A stretch of DNA of 64,000 nt from the NCBI RefSeq assembly GCF_000813825.1, contig NZ_JWTA01000008.1, positions 62,001 through 126,000 on the forward strand. Direction: 5' to 3'. Origin of the DNA: Chryseobacterium taiwanense (lineage in GTDB: Bacteria; Bacteroidota; Bacteroidia; Flavobacteriales; Weeksellaceae). The notes beneath the pieces were generated by a model. The model was not told where the DNA came from, made no database searches, and worked only from the letters and a program-made list of their open reading frames with translations. The translations under genes and the position numbers were made by a program. Positions 50,938-59,478 of this stretch are shown one piece after another (position 1 is the first letter of the stretch; the number at the start of each line of letters is the position of its first letter).

Positions 50938-52419
50938 ATGGCAAATTATTTCAATACCTTATCACTCAGAGACCAGTTGCATCAGTTAGCACAGGCAGAT
51001 TTTATGGACAGTTCAGAGTTTTCTGACGGCGTTGTTGCGTTGAAAGGAAAGAAAATCGTGGTTGTAGGATGCGGAGCTCAGGGTCTGAATCAAGGTCTGA
51101 ATCTTAGAGACAGTGGACTGGACGTTTCTTACGCATTGCGCCAGGAAGCAATCCACCAAAAAAGAGATTCTTGGAAAAACGCAACCGAAAATAATTTCAA
51201 AGTCGGAACTTACGAAGAACTCATTCCAAATGCGGATTTGGTTATCAATTTAACGCCCGACAAACAACATACTTCTGTGATTAATGCAGTTCAACCATTA
51301 ATGAAACAAGGCGCAACTTTGTCCTATTCTCACGGTTTCAACATTGTGGAAGAAGGAATGCAAATCCGTAAAGATTTGACCGTAATTATGGTTGCTCCCA
51401 AATGTCCAGGTTCCGAAGTTCGTGCCGAATATCTTCGTGGTTTCGGTGTTCCTACGTTGATTGCTGTTCATCCTGAAAATGACCCTCAAGGAAAAGGTTG
51501 GGCAGAAGCAAAAGCATATTGTGTAGGAACTGGCGGTCATAAAGCTGGTGTTTTAAAATCCTCCTTCGTGGCAGAAGTAAAATCTGATTTGATGGGAGAA
51601 CAAACCATTTTATGTGGACTTTTGCAAACAGGTTCTATCCTTTCATTTGATAAAATGGTAGAAAAAGGCGTTGATGCAGGTTACGCTTCCAAATTGGTTC
51701 AATATGGCGTTGAGGTTATTACAGAAGCTTTGAAACACGGAGGTGTTAGCGGAATGTTAGACAGACTTTCAAATCCCGCAAAACTCAAAGCTTTCGAATT
51801 GTCAGAAGAACTGAAAGACATTATGCGACCACTTTTCCAGAAACATCAGGACGATATCATTTCGGGAGAATTCTCCAAAACAATGATGGAAGACTGGGCA
51901 AATGGAGACGCCAATCTTCTCAAATGGAGAGCAGAAACAGGAGAAACAGCTTTTGAAAAAACACCTGCAGGCGATGTGAAGATCGATGAACAGGAGTATT
52001 TTGACAATTATCTTTTGATGGCGGCGTTCATCAGAGCCGGCGTTGAACTGGCTTTTGAAACAATGGTAGAAGCTGGGATTAAGCCAGAATCTGCTTATTA
52101 TGAATCCCTTCACGAAACACCTTTAATTGCCAATACCATTGCCAGAAAAAAACTCTTCGAGATGAATCGTGTGATTTCCGACACCGCGGAATATGGCTGT
52201 TACCTTTTCGACCAGGCTTGTAAACCTTTGTTGGCTGATTTTATGAAATCGGTGGATACGGATTTGGTTGGGAAAAACTTTAATGAAGGCAAAAAAGCTT
52301 CAGTTGACAACGCTCAATTGGTTCACGTAAACGACATTTTGAGAAATCACCCAGTAGAAATTGTCGGCAGAAAACTGCGTCAGGCAATGACTGCGATGAA
52401 ATCTATCAAAACAGTTTAA
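50938..52419 (+). CDS. ilvC: Ketol-acid reductoisomerase, class II
   Basis: 493 residues from the ATG at 50938 (MANYFNTL), the usual start of class II enzymes; a further ten in-frame codons upstream look spurious. NADPH site '[30 protein letters not shown]', metal-binding acids in '[13 protein letters not shown]' and 'EVITEA', and a duplicated C-terminal domain as in E. coli IlvC. Converts acetohydroxy acids to dihydroxy acids in Ile and Val synthesis. Confidence 0.96.
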   Translation: MANYFNTLSLRDQLHQLAQADFMDSSEFSDGVVALKGKKIVVVGCGAQGLNQGLNLRDSGLDVSYALRQEAIHQKRDSWKNATENNFKVGTYEELIPNADLVINLTPDKQHTSVINAVQPLMKQGATLSYSHGFNIVEEGMQIRKDLTVIMVAPKCPGSEVRAEYLRGFGVPTLIAVHPENDPQGKGWAEAKAYCVGTGGHKAGVLKSSFVAEVKSDLMGEQTILCGLLQTGSILSFDKMVEKGVDAGYASKLVQYGVEVITEALKHGGVSGMLDRLSNPAKLKAFELSEELKDIMRPLFQKHQDDIISGEFSKTMMEDWANGDANLLKWRAETGETAFEKTPAGDVKIDEQEYFDNYLLMAAFIRAGVELAFETMVEAGIKPESAYYESLHETPLIANTIARKKLFEMNRVISDTAEYGCYLFDQACKPLLADFMKSVDTDLVGKNFNEGKKASVDNAQLVHVNDILRNHPVEIVGRKLRQAMTAMKSIKTV

Positions 52420-52423
52420 AATT

Positions 52424-52505
52424 AGGAGCTAATCCCGCTTTCCGCTATATCTTTTGCTCTTCGTTCCTCATCACAAAAGGATGCCGCTGCAATCGGGGCT
52501 AGGGA
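52424..52505. repeat. Dispersed element A, copy 1 (imperfect hairpin)
   Basis: Starts AGGAGCTAATCCCGC and ends GCAATCGGGGCTAGGG. The core CTTTTG/CAAAAG and outer CCCG/CGGG pair into a long imperfect hairpin. I recall similar elements at gene ends in flavobacteria. A shortened copy lies at 59135. Confidence 0.7.
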
Positions 52506-52542
52506 TTTGTCATAAAAATAAAGTTTGTTCCTAAATTCAAAT

Positions 52543-52592
52543 TTTGTCATTCCGTAGAAAGTTAAACAAAAATATTTCAACGGAATGACAAA
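52543..52592. repeat. Dispersed element B, copy 1 (GTCATTCCGT palindrome)
   Basis: TTTGTCATTCCGT (52543-52555) and its exact complement (52580-52592) with a 24-nt spacer. A related, longer copy lies at 59236-59317. Confidence 0.75.
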
Positions 52593-52604
52593 TTGGATAT
52601 TTAT

Positions 52605-52690
52605 TCTTTGCTGAGCGAAGCGCCTTAGCGAACCTTAAAATATTTTCAATAAGAATATAAAAAAAACTTTGCACCCTTTGCGTTTAAAAA
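52605..52690 (+). repeat. Dispersed element C, copy 1 (CCTTTGCG leader)
   Basis: 'TTTGCTGAGCGAAGCGCCTT', 'AGCGAACCTTAAAA' and 'ACTTTGCACCCTTTGCG' directly before the start of the ABC gene. Similar T/G-rich leader sequences recur at 59392-59456 and are common in flavobacterial intergenic DNA. Confidence 0.55.
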
Positions 52691-52697
52691 TAAAATA

Positions 52698-54158
52698 ATG
52701 TCAACTCCAATCATCCAAATTTCAAACCTCAATTTCCAATACGATAAACCCATATTGGAAGATTTAAACTGGCAAATATCAGTCGGAGAATGCTGGATGT
52801 TAGGAGGATTAAGCGGAAGCGGGAAAACAACTTTAGCCAAAGTCATTTCTGGAGAAATCAAGAATTTCGAAGGGAAAGTTGAGTTCAATTTTAATGAAAA
52901 TTCAGAATTGCCAAAAAAGGTTCTTTATGTTTCAAATTGGTTTCAGTTCAGTAATCTAGAAGGTGACCGCAATTTTTATTATCAACAGCGATATAATCAA
53001 TTTGCTAAAAATGATACATTAACTGTTTTTGCAGAACTCAATCATTTCGGGAAAGAAGAAAATTTGGATTTACGACTATTAGAATTGTATTTAGAACCTT
53101 GTGGATTTGAGAATTTCAAAAATCAGCAATTAATAGAATTATCGAGTGGCGAACACAAGAAATTACAATTACTGAAAGCACTTTGGCTAAAACCCCGGGT
53201 TTTGATTATAGACCAGCCTTACACGGGGTTAGATGTAAAATCGAGACAGTTTTTGAATCAGGCCTTTGATGATTTAATTCAAGAAAATGTCACTTTGATT
53301 TTAATTAATAATGACGACGAATATCCAGAAAGTGTTCAGTATTTTGTAGAGATAGAAAACGGAAAATTAGTTCACCGAAATTCTCCAAAAAACTTTTCAA
53401 AAGGTCAAGAAAGAATTCCAAAATCGCTTCCTTTTTTCTTGCAGAATAATCAGGAAAACGAACAGGAAAGTCTAATCAAATTAGAAAATATCAATATTTC
53501 TTACGGCGAAAAACAAGTCCTGAAAAATATCGATTGGGAAGTCAATTCAGGAGAACAATGGCTTTTGCAAGGTCATAACGGTTCTGGAAAATCAACCTTG
53601 TTGAGTTTATTGAATGGCGACCATCCGCAAGCTTATGCCAACCAAATTCATCTTTTCGGACAAAAGCGGGGAAGTGGCGAAAGTATTTGGGATATCAAAG
53701 AAAAAATCGGAATGATTTCTCCCGAGTTGCATTGGTATTTTGATATGAATGCCAACGTTGGACAAACTATTGCTTCTGGCTTTTTTGATTCGATGAGCCT
53801 GTATCAGAAACTGAGTTTTGACCAGCAACAACAGTTGGAACAGATTCTCTATTTCTTCGATTTAAAAGATGATAAAAACAAAAAGTTGAGCACATTTCCT
53901 TTAGGAAAACAACGTTTGGCTTTGCTTGCCAGAACATTGATTAAAAAACCAAAACTCTTGATTTTGGACGAACCTTGTCAGGGAATGGATAATGAACAGA
54001 CACAATATTTCAATCAGGTAATTGATGATTTGGCAACTCAAGGGCAATCTTTGATTTATGTGGGACATTTTGAATCTCAATTACCAAAAAAACTCAGTCA
54101 CAAACTTGTTCTGGAAAATGGAACAACAAAAATAAAACTAAAATCAAAGAATCTGTAA
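52698..54158 (+). CDS. Duplicated ABC-type ATPase (ModF-like)
   Basis: 486 residues with two ABC ATPase domains and no membrane segment, the layout of ModF-like proteins. Domain 1: Walker A 'GLSGSGKTT' with Lys43, signature 'ELSSGEHKKL', Walker B 'VLIIDQP' where the catalytic Glu is Gln173. Domain 2: Walker A 'GHNGSGKST', signature 'FPLGKQRL' (degenerate), Walker B 'LLILDEP' with Glu425. The two defects fall on the same composite site, so one ATP site should be active and the other not. It lies between ilvC and ilvA in the ilv operon without obvious relation to the pathway. ModF itself is tied to molybdenum, which is not evident here. Confidence 0.85.
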   Translation: MSTPIIQISNLNFQYDKPILEDLNWQISVGECWMLGGLSGSGKTTLAKVISGEIKNFEGKVEFNFNENSELPKKVLYVSNWFQFSNLEGDRNFYYQQRYNQFAKNDTLTVFAELNHFGKEENLDLRLLELYLEPCGFENFKNQQLIELSSGEHKKLQLLKALWLKPRVLIIDQPYTGLDVKSRQFLNQAFDDLIQENVTLILINNDDEYPESVQYFVEIENGKLVHRNSPKNFSKGQERIPKSLPFFLQNNQENEQESLIKLENINISYGEKQVLKNIDWEVNSGEQWLLQGHNGSGKSTLLSLLNGDHPQAYANQIHLFGQKRGSGESIWDIKEKIGMISPELHWYFDMNANVGQTIASGFFDSMSLYQKLSFDQQQQLEQILYFFDLKDDKNKKLSTFPLGKQRLALLARTLIKKPKLLILDEPCQGMDNEQTQYFNQVIDDLATQGQSLIYVGHFESQLPKKLSHKLVLENGTTKIKLKSKNL

Positions 54159-54163
54159 TATAA

Positions 54164-55432
54164 ATGAAGATGGATAAAACGATAATATTTCCTACCCTGG
54201 AAGCGGTAAAAGAAGCCCGAAAAAGTATAGAAAATGTAGTGAATTACACGCCTTTGCAATACAATGCGAGATTGTCAGAAAAATTTGGAGCGAATATTTT
54301 CCTCAAAAGAGAAGATTTACAACCTGTAAGATCTTACAAATTACGAGGTGCTTATAACAAAATAAAAAGTCTTTTCAATGCAGGCAAAATTTCGGAAGGA
54401 ATTGTCTGTGCCAGTGCTGGAAATCACGCTCAAGGTGTAGCTTTTTCGTGTAAACAACTCCAAATCAAAGGAACGATTTTTATGCCAGTAACAACTCCAA
54501 AACAAAAATTGGAACAAGTAGAAATGTTTGGTGGAAAATTTGCCGAAATTAAATTGGTTGGAGATACTTTTGATGCTTCAAAAAATGCTGCCTTGGATTT
54601 TGCAAAAACTTCGGGAGCGGCTTTTATTCATCCTTTTGATGATATTCAGATTATCGAAGGTCAGGCAACTTTAGCATTGGAAATTTTAGAACAGCAAAAA
54701 GAAAATATTGATTTTATTTTCATTCCGATTGGCGGTGGCGGTTTGGCTTCAGGAATTTCAACAGTTTTTAAAGAATTGTCGAAAGAGACTCAGTTGATTG
54801 GAGTTGAGCCAAAAGGTGCGCCTTCTATGAAAACTTCAATCGATAATAATCTTAATACAGAATTACTTGAAGTTGACGGCTTTGTTGACGGTGCAGCGGT
54901 GAAAAGAGTTGGAGATTTGACTTTTGAAATTTGCAAAAATGCACTTACAGATTGTATTCCTGTGGATGAAGGCAAAGTTTGTGATACGATTCTTCAACTC
55001 TATAATAAAGATGCAATTGTTTTGGAACCGGCTGGAGCTCTTTCTATTTCTGCTTTGGAACAATATCGAAATCAGATTAAAGGTAAAAACGTAGTCTGTA
55101 TCGTAAGCGGAAGCAACAACGACATTACGAGAATGGAGGAAATCAAAGAACGGGCTTTGCTTTATAATGGTTTAAAGCATTACTTTATGGTTAAGTTTCC
55201 ACAAAGACCTGGTTCTTTAAAAGATTTTGTTCTGAATGTTTTAGGAAAAAATGATGACATCACGCATTTCGAATACACCAAGAAAAATTCACGAGAAACT
55301 GCTTTGGCAATTGTCGGAATCGAACTTTCTAATATTTCAGATTTCAATGGTTTGAAACAAAGAATGCAAAATCTTGGTTATTTCGAGTCTTATTTGAATG
55401 ATAATCCGGATATGTTAAGTATAATGGTTTAA
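54164..55432 (+). CDS. ilvA: Threonine dehydratase, biosynthetic
   Basis: 422 residues. PLP enzyme that turns threonine into 2-oxobutyrate, the entry to isoleucine. PLP lysine in 'PVRSYKLRGAYNKIK', 'CASAGNHAQGVAFSCK', the glycine-rich phosphate loop 'PIGGGGLASGI', and a single ACT-like regulatory domain at the C-terminus ('YFMVKFPQRPGSLKDFVLNVLGKNDDITHFEYTKK'). The shortened C-terminus resembles the Bacillus type. It starts 5 nt after the ABC gene. With it the window holds a complete set for Ile and Val, but no leuABCD. Confidence 0.95.
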   Translation: MKMDKTIIFPTLEAVKEARKSIENVVNYTPLQYNARLSEKFGANIFLKREDLQPVRSYKLRGAYNKIKSLFNAGKISEGIVCASAGNHAQGVAFSCKQLQIKGTIFMPVTTPKQKLEQVEMFGGKFAEIKLVGDTFDASKNAALDFAKTSGAAFIHPFDDIQIIEGQATLALEILEQQKENIDFIFIPIGGGGLASGISTVFKELSKETQLIGVEPKGAPSMKTSIDNNLNTELLEVDGFVDGAAVKRVGDLTFEICKNALTDCIPVDEGKVCDTILQLYNKDAIVLEPAGALSISALEQYRNQIKGKNVVCIVSGSNNDITRMEEIKERALLYNGLKHYFMVKFPQRPGSLKDFVLNVLGKNDDITHFEYTKKNSRETALAIVGIELSNISDFNGLKQRMQNLGYFESYLNDNPDMLSIMV

Positions 55433-55535
55433 ATTTCAAAAAAATAGAAAACTGATTTCTGAATTTAGGTTTCAAAACTATTTAATTTATCTTTTGAATT
55501 CAAGTTAAAATTGAATTTCTTCTTTAAATAAATAG

Positions 55536-55567
55536 CACCAGACAAATTTTTGTTTGGTGTTTTTTTC
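55536..55567 (+). terminator. Terminator of the ilv operon
   Basis: CACCAGACAAA (55536-55546) and TTTGTTTGGTG (55549-55559) pair with one G-T, followed by a T-run. It ends the operon after ilvA. Confidence 0.85.
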
Positions 55568-55611
55568 TGATGAATATCTCTTGATTTTATATAAATCAAA
55601 ATAGCGTTTCA

Positions 55612-55637
55612 TAAAATTACGAAATATCGTAATTTTA
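55612..55637. promoter_or_regulatory. Perfect 26-bp palindrome upstream of the hydrolase block
   Basis: TAAAATTACGA (55612-55622), AATA, TCGTAATTTTA (55627-55637): 11-bp perfect arms. This is the size and form of an operator for a dimeric repressor. It lies 117 bp before the alpha/beta hydrolase gene. The rest of the 321-bp gap holds the ilv terminator. Confidence 0.6.
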
Positions 55638-55753
55638 AAATAGATGTAAATTTAATAAAAGGTTTGTATATCAGTATTTTAATTATTTTGGGTCATTTTT
55701 TGGCATTATGCTCACAGGTTTTAATTATTAATTCAAATAAAAAATAGACAACA

Positions 55754-56575
55754 ATGAGCACATTAACATTAAAAGACGGAACAGAAATTTTTTACAAAGA
55801 TCAGGGACAGGGACCAGTATTGATGTTTCACCACGGTTGGCCTTTATCATCAGACGATTGGGATGCACAGGTGATTTTCTTTTTGCAGAGAGGGTATAGA
55901 GTAATCGCTCACGACAGAAGAGGGCATGGTCGTTCGAGCCAGAATATTTATAATCACACCATTGAACAATACGCTTCTGATGCCGCTGAATTGGTGGAAT
56001 TTCTTGATTTGAAAGATGTCGTTCATATCGGTCATTCAACAGGTGGAGGAGAAGTAATTCGCTATGTAAACAAATACGCTAATGGAAGAGCTAAAAAAGC
56101 AGTACTAATCAGTGCAGTTCCTCCAATAATGGTTCAGAATGAAAGCAATCCGGATGGAGTTCCAATGGAAGTTTTCGACAATATCAGAGATCAGACTTTG
56201 AATAACAGACAGCAGTTTTATATTGATTTAACAATTCCTTTTTACGGATACAACAGAGAAGGAGCGGTAATTAAAGAAGGTGTACAGAGAAACTGGTGGA
56301 GACAGGGTATGATGGGCGGAATCGTTGCTCATTATGACGGAATTAAAGCTTTTTCCGAGACGGATTTCCGAGAAGATTTACAGGCTGTTGAAATTCCTGT
56401 TTTATTGCTTCATGGGGAAGATGATCAGATTGTTCCCATCGAAAATGCAGCCATCAAAGCAGCAAAATTATTAAAGAACGGAAAACTGATTACTTATCCT
56501 GGTTTCCCTCACGGAATGCCGACTACGGAAGCAGAAACGATCAACAACGATATTTTAGCTTTCATCACAGCATAA
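55754..56575 (+). CDS. Alpha/beta hydrolase (chloroperoxidase/arylesterase type)
   Basis: 273 residues. 'FHHGWPLSSDDWDAQ' (oxyanion region), 'HDRRGHGRS', nucleophile Ser in 'GHSTGGGEV', Asp in 'LLHGEDDQIVP', His in 'FPHGMPTT'. This is the pattern of non-heme chloroperoxidases and perhydrolase-like esterases, cofactor-free enzymes that act on carboxylic acids or esters. No signal peptide. First gene of a co-directional block reaching to 63695. Confidence 0.92.
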   Translation: MSTLTLKDGTEIFYKDQGQGPVLMFHHGWPLSSDDWDAQVIFFLQRGYRVIAHDRRGHGRSSQNIYNHTIEQYASDAAELVEFLDLKDVVHIGHSTGGGEVIRYVNKYANGRAKKAVLISAVPPIMVQNESNPDGVPMEVFDNIRDQTLNNRQQFYIDLTIPFYGYNREGAVIKEGVQRNWWRQGMMGGIVAHYDGIKAFSETDFREDLQAVEIPVLLLHGEDDQIVPIENAAIKAAKLLKNGKLITYPGFPHGMPTTEAETINNDILAFITA

Positions 56576-56592
56576 TCTATAATTTTTAACAA

Positions 56593-56901
56593 ATGAATAC
56601 ACAGCCAGTTTTTGATACGTTGACTGAGGCGGTTCAGTGGTTGAATCAAAAAGGATTTACAGAAGATTTTAACCTGAAAAACGACTGCATTCTCCTCAAT
56701 AACTTCCTCAATCTCTATCCAAAAGATTTCAGAATTGAATATATGTTCCGCTTTGAAGGAGATACAGATCAGAGTGATGAAGATGTAGTCTACGGGATCG
56801 CTTCTGAAAAGCATTCTATCAAAGGAATTATGACGAGTGCTTATGGAATTTATGCTGACGCCACAAGTGCAGAACTTATTAAAAAACTGACTGTAAACTG
56901 A
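56593..56901 (+). CDS. Small conserved Bacteroidota protein
   Basis: 102 residues. 'DTLTEAVQWLNQKGFTEDFNL', 'FRIEYMFRFEGDTDQSDEDVVYGI', 'GIMTSAYGIYADATSAELIKKL' match a small Bacteroidota family that databases often label phosphoribosylpyrophosphate synthetase; the protein lacks any PRPP-synthase domain, so that label is almost certainly wrong. Soluble, acidic. It starts 17 nt after the hydrolase gene, so probably cotranscribed. Confidence 0.75.
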   Translation: MNTQPVFDTLTEAVQWLNQKGFTEDFNLKNDCILLNNFLNLYPKDFRIEYMFRFEGDTDQSDEDVVYGIASEKHSIKGIMTSAYGIYADATSAELIKKLTVN

Positions 56902-56910
56902 TGAAATTTA

Positions 56911-57037
56911 AACCATAAAAGTCACAAAAGCACTTATTGTCTCAATGAAGATTGTATAAAATTTATGTGCTCTTCTTTACGATTCAATAATAAACTTAAA
57001 ATAACCAAAGTGTTAATCTTTTGTCTCTTTTGTGGTT
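56911..57037. repeat. Inverted-repeat element with ACAAAAG arms
   Basis: Left arm 56911-56935 (AACCATAAAAGTCACAAAAGCACTT) and right arm 57008-57037, whose complement begins AACCACAAAAG and ends AACACTT. The arms flank about 70 bp. The right arm 'TCTTTTGTGGTT' lies just ahead of the next gene's leader. It resembles the short inverted-repeat elements scattered in flavobacterial genomes. Confidence 0.55.
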
Positions 57038-57090
57038 AAAAATAAAAAATGTAAGTAAAAATCAACATTAAAAATCAAAAAATAAACTTT

Positions 57091-57723
57091 ATGAAACCAT
57101 CAACAAAACTACTATCTCCCGATAATCATGCTCTTGTCCTTATCGATTTCGAAGGTCAGATGGCATTTGCAACAAAAAGTATCTCTATGAACGAACTGCG
57201 TAATAATGTTGCTGTAGTTTGCGGAGCTTCAAAAATATTCAACGTTCCGACTATCGTTACAACTGTTGCTGAAGAAAGTTTCGCGGGACCTGTTTTTCCT
57301 GAAATCGAAGAAGCATATCCCATCGCAACTTCAGGATATATTGACAGAACAACGATGAATACCTGGGAAGACGAAAACGCTTATAAAGCCATTACAGGAA
57401 CTCAGAAGCAGAAACTGGTTTTTGCAGGTTTGTGGACGGGAGTTTGTATCGTAGGACCTGCATTATCTGCATTGGAAGAAGGTTACGATGTGTATGTAAT
57501 TACTGATGCTTGTGGAGATGTGACAGATGAAGCCCATGAAAGAGCAGTGCAGAGAATGATTCACGCGGGCGTAAAACCTGTGACCTCAATTCAGTATATT
57601 TTAGAATTGCAGAGAGATTGGGCACGTCAGGAAACGTATGTTCCGGTAACGAATCTGATGAAAAAATACGGAGGTTCTTATGGATTGGGAATTCACTACG
57701 CTCACAATATGTTGAACCACTAA
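57091..57723 (+). CDS. Isochorismatase-family hydrolase (YcaC-like)
   Basis: 210 residues. The cysteine-hydrolase fold is clear: 'ALVLIDFEGQMAF' (Asp), 'IFNVPTIVTTVAEESF' and the nucleophile Cys in 'GLWTGVCIVGPALSALEEGYDVYVITDACGDV'. The pattern of 'TT...E.F.GP..PE' followed by 'TMN.WED' matches E. coli YcaC, a hydrolase of unknown substrate, rather than true isochorismatase. Cytoplasmic. It lies between the hydrolase genes and the porin gene. Confidence 0.9.
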   Translation: MKPSTKLLSPDNHALVLIDFEGQMAFATKSISMNELRNNVAVVCGASKIFNVPTIVTTVAEESFAGPVFPEIEEAYPIATSGYIDRTTMNTWEDENAYKAITGTQKQKLVFAGLWTGVCIVGPALSALEEGYDVYVITDACGDVTDEAHERAVQRMIHAGVKPVTSIQYILELQRDWARQETYVPVTNLMKKYGGSYGLGIHYAHNMLNH

Positions 57724-57742
57724 TATTTATATACAATTTTCA

Positions 57743-59119
57743 ATGTTGAAATCTGCCCTTTACCTATCGCTTTTATTACCTATCTTTTTTTGTTCTGAAA
57801 GTTTATCGGCACAGAGTTTCAAGCTCCTACGTTACGATGAAAACTATGAATATTTAAAAGATTCTTCAGATACTTTTTATAATAAGGTTAAATTTCTCCC
57901 ATTAAATGCAAAGAAAAATATCTATCTTTCTTTCGGAGGAGAAGCGCGATACGAATATGCAGATTTCAACAACGAAGATTGGGGAAGGCTGAATATTGGA
58001 CACAACAATTTTTTTCTGCAACGGTATGATCTTCATGCAGATTTGCATTTGGGTGAAAGGGTGAGAGTTTTTTCACAGCTTCGAAGCGCTTTACAAAACG
58101 GAAGAAAAAACGGTTCCAGAGGAATTGATGAAGACCAGTTGAGTATCCAAAACCTCTTTATTGATGTAGATCTTGTAAAAAACAAAAACAGAAAACTTAC
58201 CTCCAGAATCGGGAGACAGGAGCTGGATTATGGCTCAGGAAGACTGATTTCCGTAAGAGAAGGTCCCAACGCGAGGCTTTCTTTTACAGGGGCTAAATTA
58301 ATGTATTCCCAGAAGAATATTTCAGTCGATGCTTTTGCAATGATGGCAGACAGCATCAATGTTGGAGTTTTCGATAATAAAATGTCAAAACAGCTCAATT
58401 TGTGGGGATTATATTCCAAAATCATTTTTCCAAAAGCTGGAAATCTGGATTTATATTACATCGGAATCCGAAGAGATGAATCTCAATTTGAAGCAGGAAC
58501 AGCTAAAGAAAAACGCCATACTGTCGGTGGAAGATTCTGGAAATACGGAGGCGGATTTATCTACAATCTTGAAGCGGCCTATCAGTTTGGAACTTTTGGA
58601 GAAGACCATATCAGTGCGTGGACAGGTTCTGTAGATATCGGATATCTGTTTGAAAACATGAAGTGGAAGCCAAGTATCAACCTTCGAAATGATTATATTT
58701 CCGGTGATAAAGGAAAAAACGACGGAAAACTCCAGACTTTCAATCCTTTGTATCCGAAAGGGGGGTATTTTGGATTCAGTCCGCAGATTGGCCCTGTCAA
58801 TTTAATCGATATTCATCCCTACATCACACTGGATTTGACTTCAAAACTTAAAATGCAGATGGATGCCGTTTTCAACTGGCGATATTCTTTTAACGATGGA
58901 GTTTACCGACCAAGCGGAGTGTTGAACCGTCCCGGAAGCAGCTCAGACAAAAAATATATCGGAACAGCCTATTTAACTAATTTCACATACAGTTTTAATA
59001 GATATATCTCTTTGGTGAGCGGAATTCAGTACTTCAAAAAAGGATCTTTTATTGAGGATATCATCCCAAATGCGAAAAGCGGGGTCTTCTACAACATTCG
59101 ATTAGGATTTAAATTTTAA
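57743..59119 (+). CDS. Alginate-export-like outer-membrane porin
   Basis: 458 residues. Signal peptide about 1-23 (LSAQ). 'LRYDENYEYLKDSSDTFYNKVKFLPLNAKKNIYLSFGGEARYEY', 'GERVRVFSQLRSAL', 'SRIGRQELDYGSGRLISVREGPN' and a run of amphipathic strands to a terminal Phe ('RLGFKF') match the Alginate_exp (AlgE-like) beta-barrel family. In Bacteroidota such barrels probably admit small anionic molecules; alginate itself need not be the substrate. It starts 19 nt after the YcaC-like gene. Confidence 0.88.
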   Translation: MLKSALYLSLLLPIFFCSESLSAQSFKLLRYDENYEYLKDSSDTFYNKVKFLPLNAKKNIYLSFGGEARYEYADFNNEDWGRLNIGHNNFFLQRYDLHADLHLGERVRVFSQLRSALQNGRKNGSRGIDEDQLSIQNLFIDVDLVKNKNRKLTSRIGRQELDYGSGRLISVREGPNARLSFTGAKLMYSQKNISVDAFAMMADSINVGVFDNKMSKQLNLWGLYSKIIFPKAGNLDLYYIGIRRDESQFEAGTAKEKRHTVGGRFWKYGGGFIYNLEAAYQFGTFGEDHISAWTGSVDIGYLFENMKWKPSINLRNDYISGDKGKNDGKLQTFNPLYPKGGYFGFSPQIGPVNLIDIHPYITLDLTSKLKMQMDAVFNWRYSFNDGVYRPSGVLNRPGSSSDKKYIGTAYLTNFTYSFNRYISLVSGIQYFKKGSFIEDIIPNAKSGVFYNIRLGFKF

Positions 59120-59134
59120 CGAGTAAATTTTTTA

Positions 59135-59168
59135 AGGAGCTTAATCCCGCTTTCCACTATATCTTTTT
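59135..59168. repeat. Dispersed element A, copy 2 (short)
   Basis: AGGAGCTTAATCCCGCTTTC and the following CACTATATCTTTTT match the first half of the element at 52424 with one inserted T and a G-to-A change. The second half is missing. Confidence 0.7.
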
Positions 59169-59235
59169 CGTCAACCTTTTTTTTTAAAGCTAAAGTGTCA
59201 GTCAATAAATTCAACACAGAAAAATAACCATAAAG

Positions 59236-59317
59236 TTTGTCATCCCGTAGGGATCTCAACTTGAATTTTTTAGCAATTATTTCTTCTCCTATGTTTAGAT
59301 TCCTACGGAATGACAAA
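59236..59317. repeat. Dispersed element B, copy 2 (long palindrome)
   Basis: Arms 59236-59256 and 59297-59317 are 21 nt each and pair throughout with two G-T pairs (TTTGTCATCCCGTAGGGATCT type on the left). The spacer is 40 nt. Confidence 0.75.
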
Positions 59318-59391
59318 GATTGAGAATAAGGATTGTAGATGAAAATTTAGTGAAAAACTTTATAAATAAGCGGATTAAAATTTTATCGCAG

Positions 59392-59456
59392 ATAAAATCC
59401 TTGCGTCTTAAAAAGATAACAATGGCAAAAAACTTAGTGCCTTTGCGATTTTCCAA
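59392..59456 (+). repeat. Dispersed element C, copy 2 (CCTTTGCG leader)
   Basis: 'AAATCCTTGCGTCTTAAAAAG' type sequence and 'AAAACTTAGTGCCTTTGCG' precede the next gene, as element C does at 52605-52690. Confidence 0.55.
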
Positions 59457-59478
59457 CATTAAAACAAAATCATTTATT

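Noticed and set aside
52698..54158. Molybdate transport function for the ABC ATPase
   Set aside because: Only the domain layout resembles ModF; no molybdate genes are nearby.
56593..56901. Phosphoribosylpyrophosphate synthetase
   Set aside because: The label is common for this small family but the protein has only 102 residues and no PRPP-synthase motifs.
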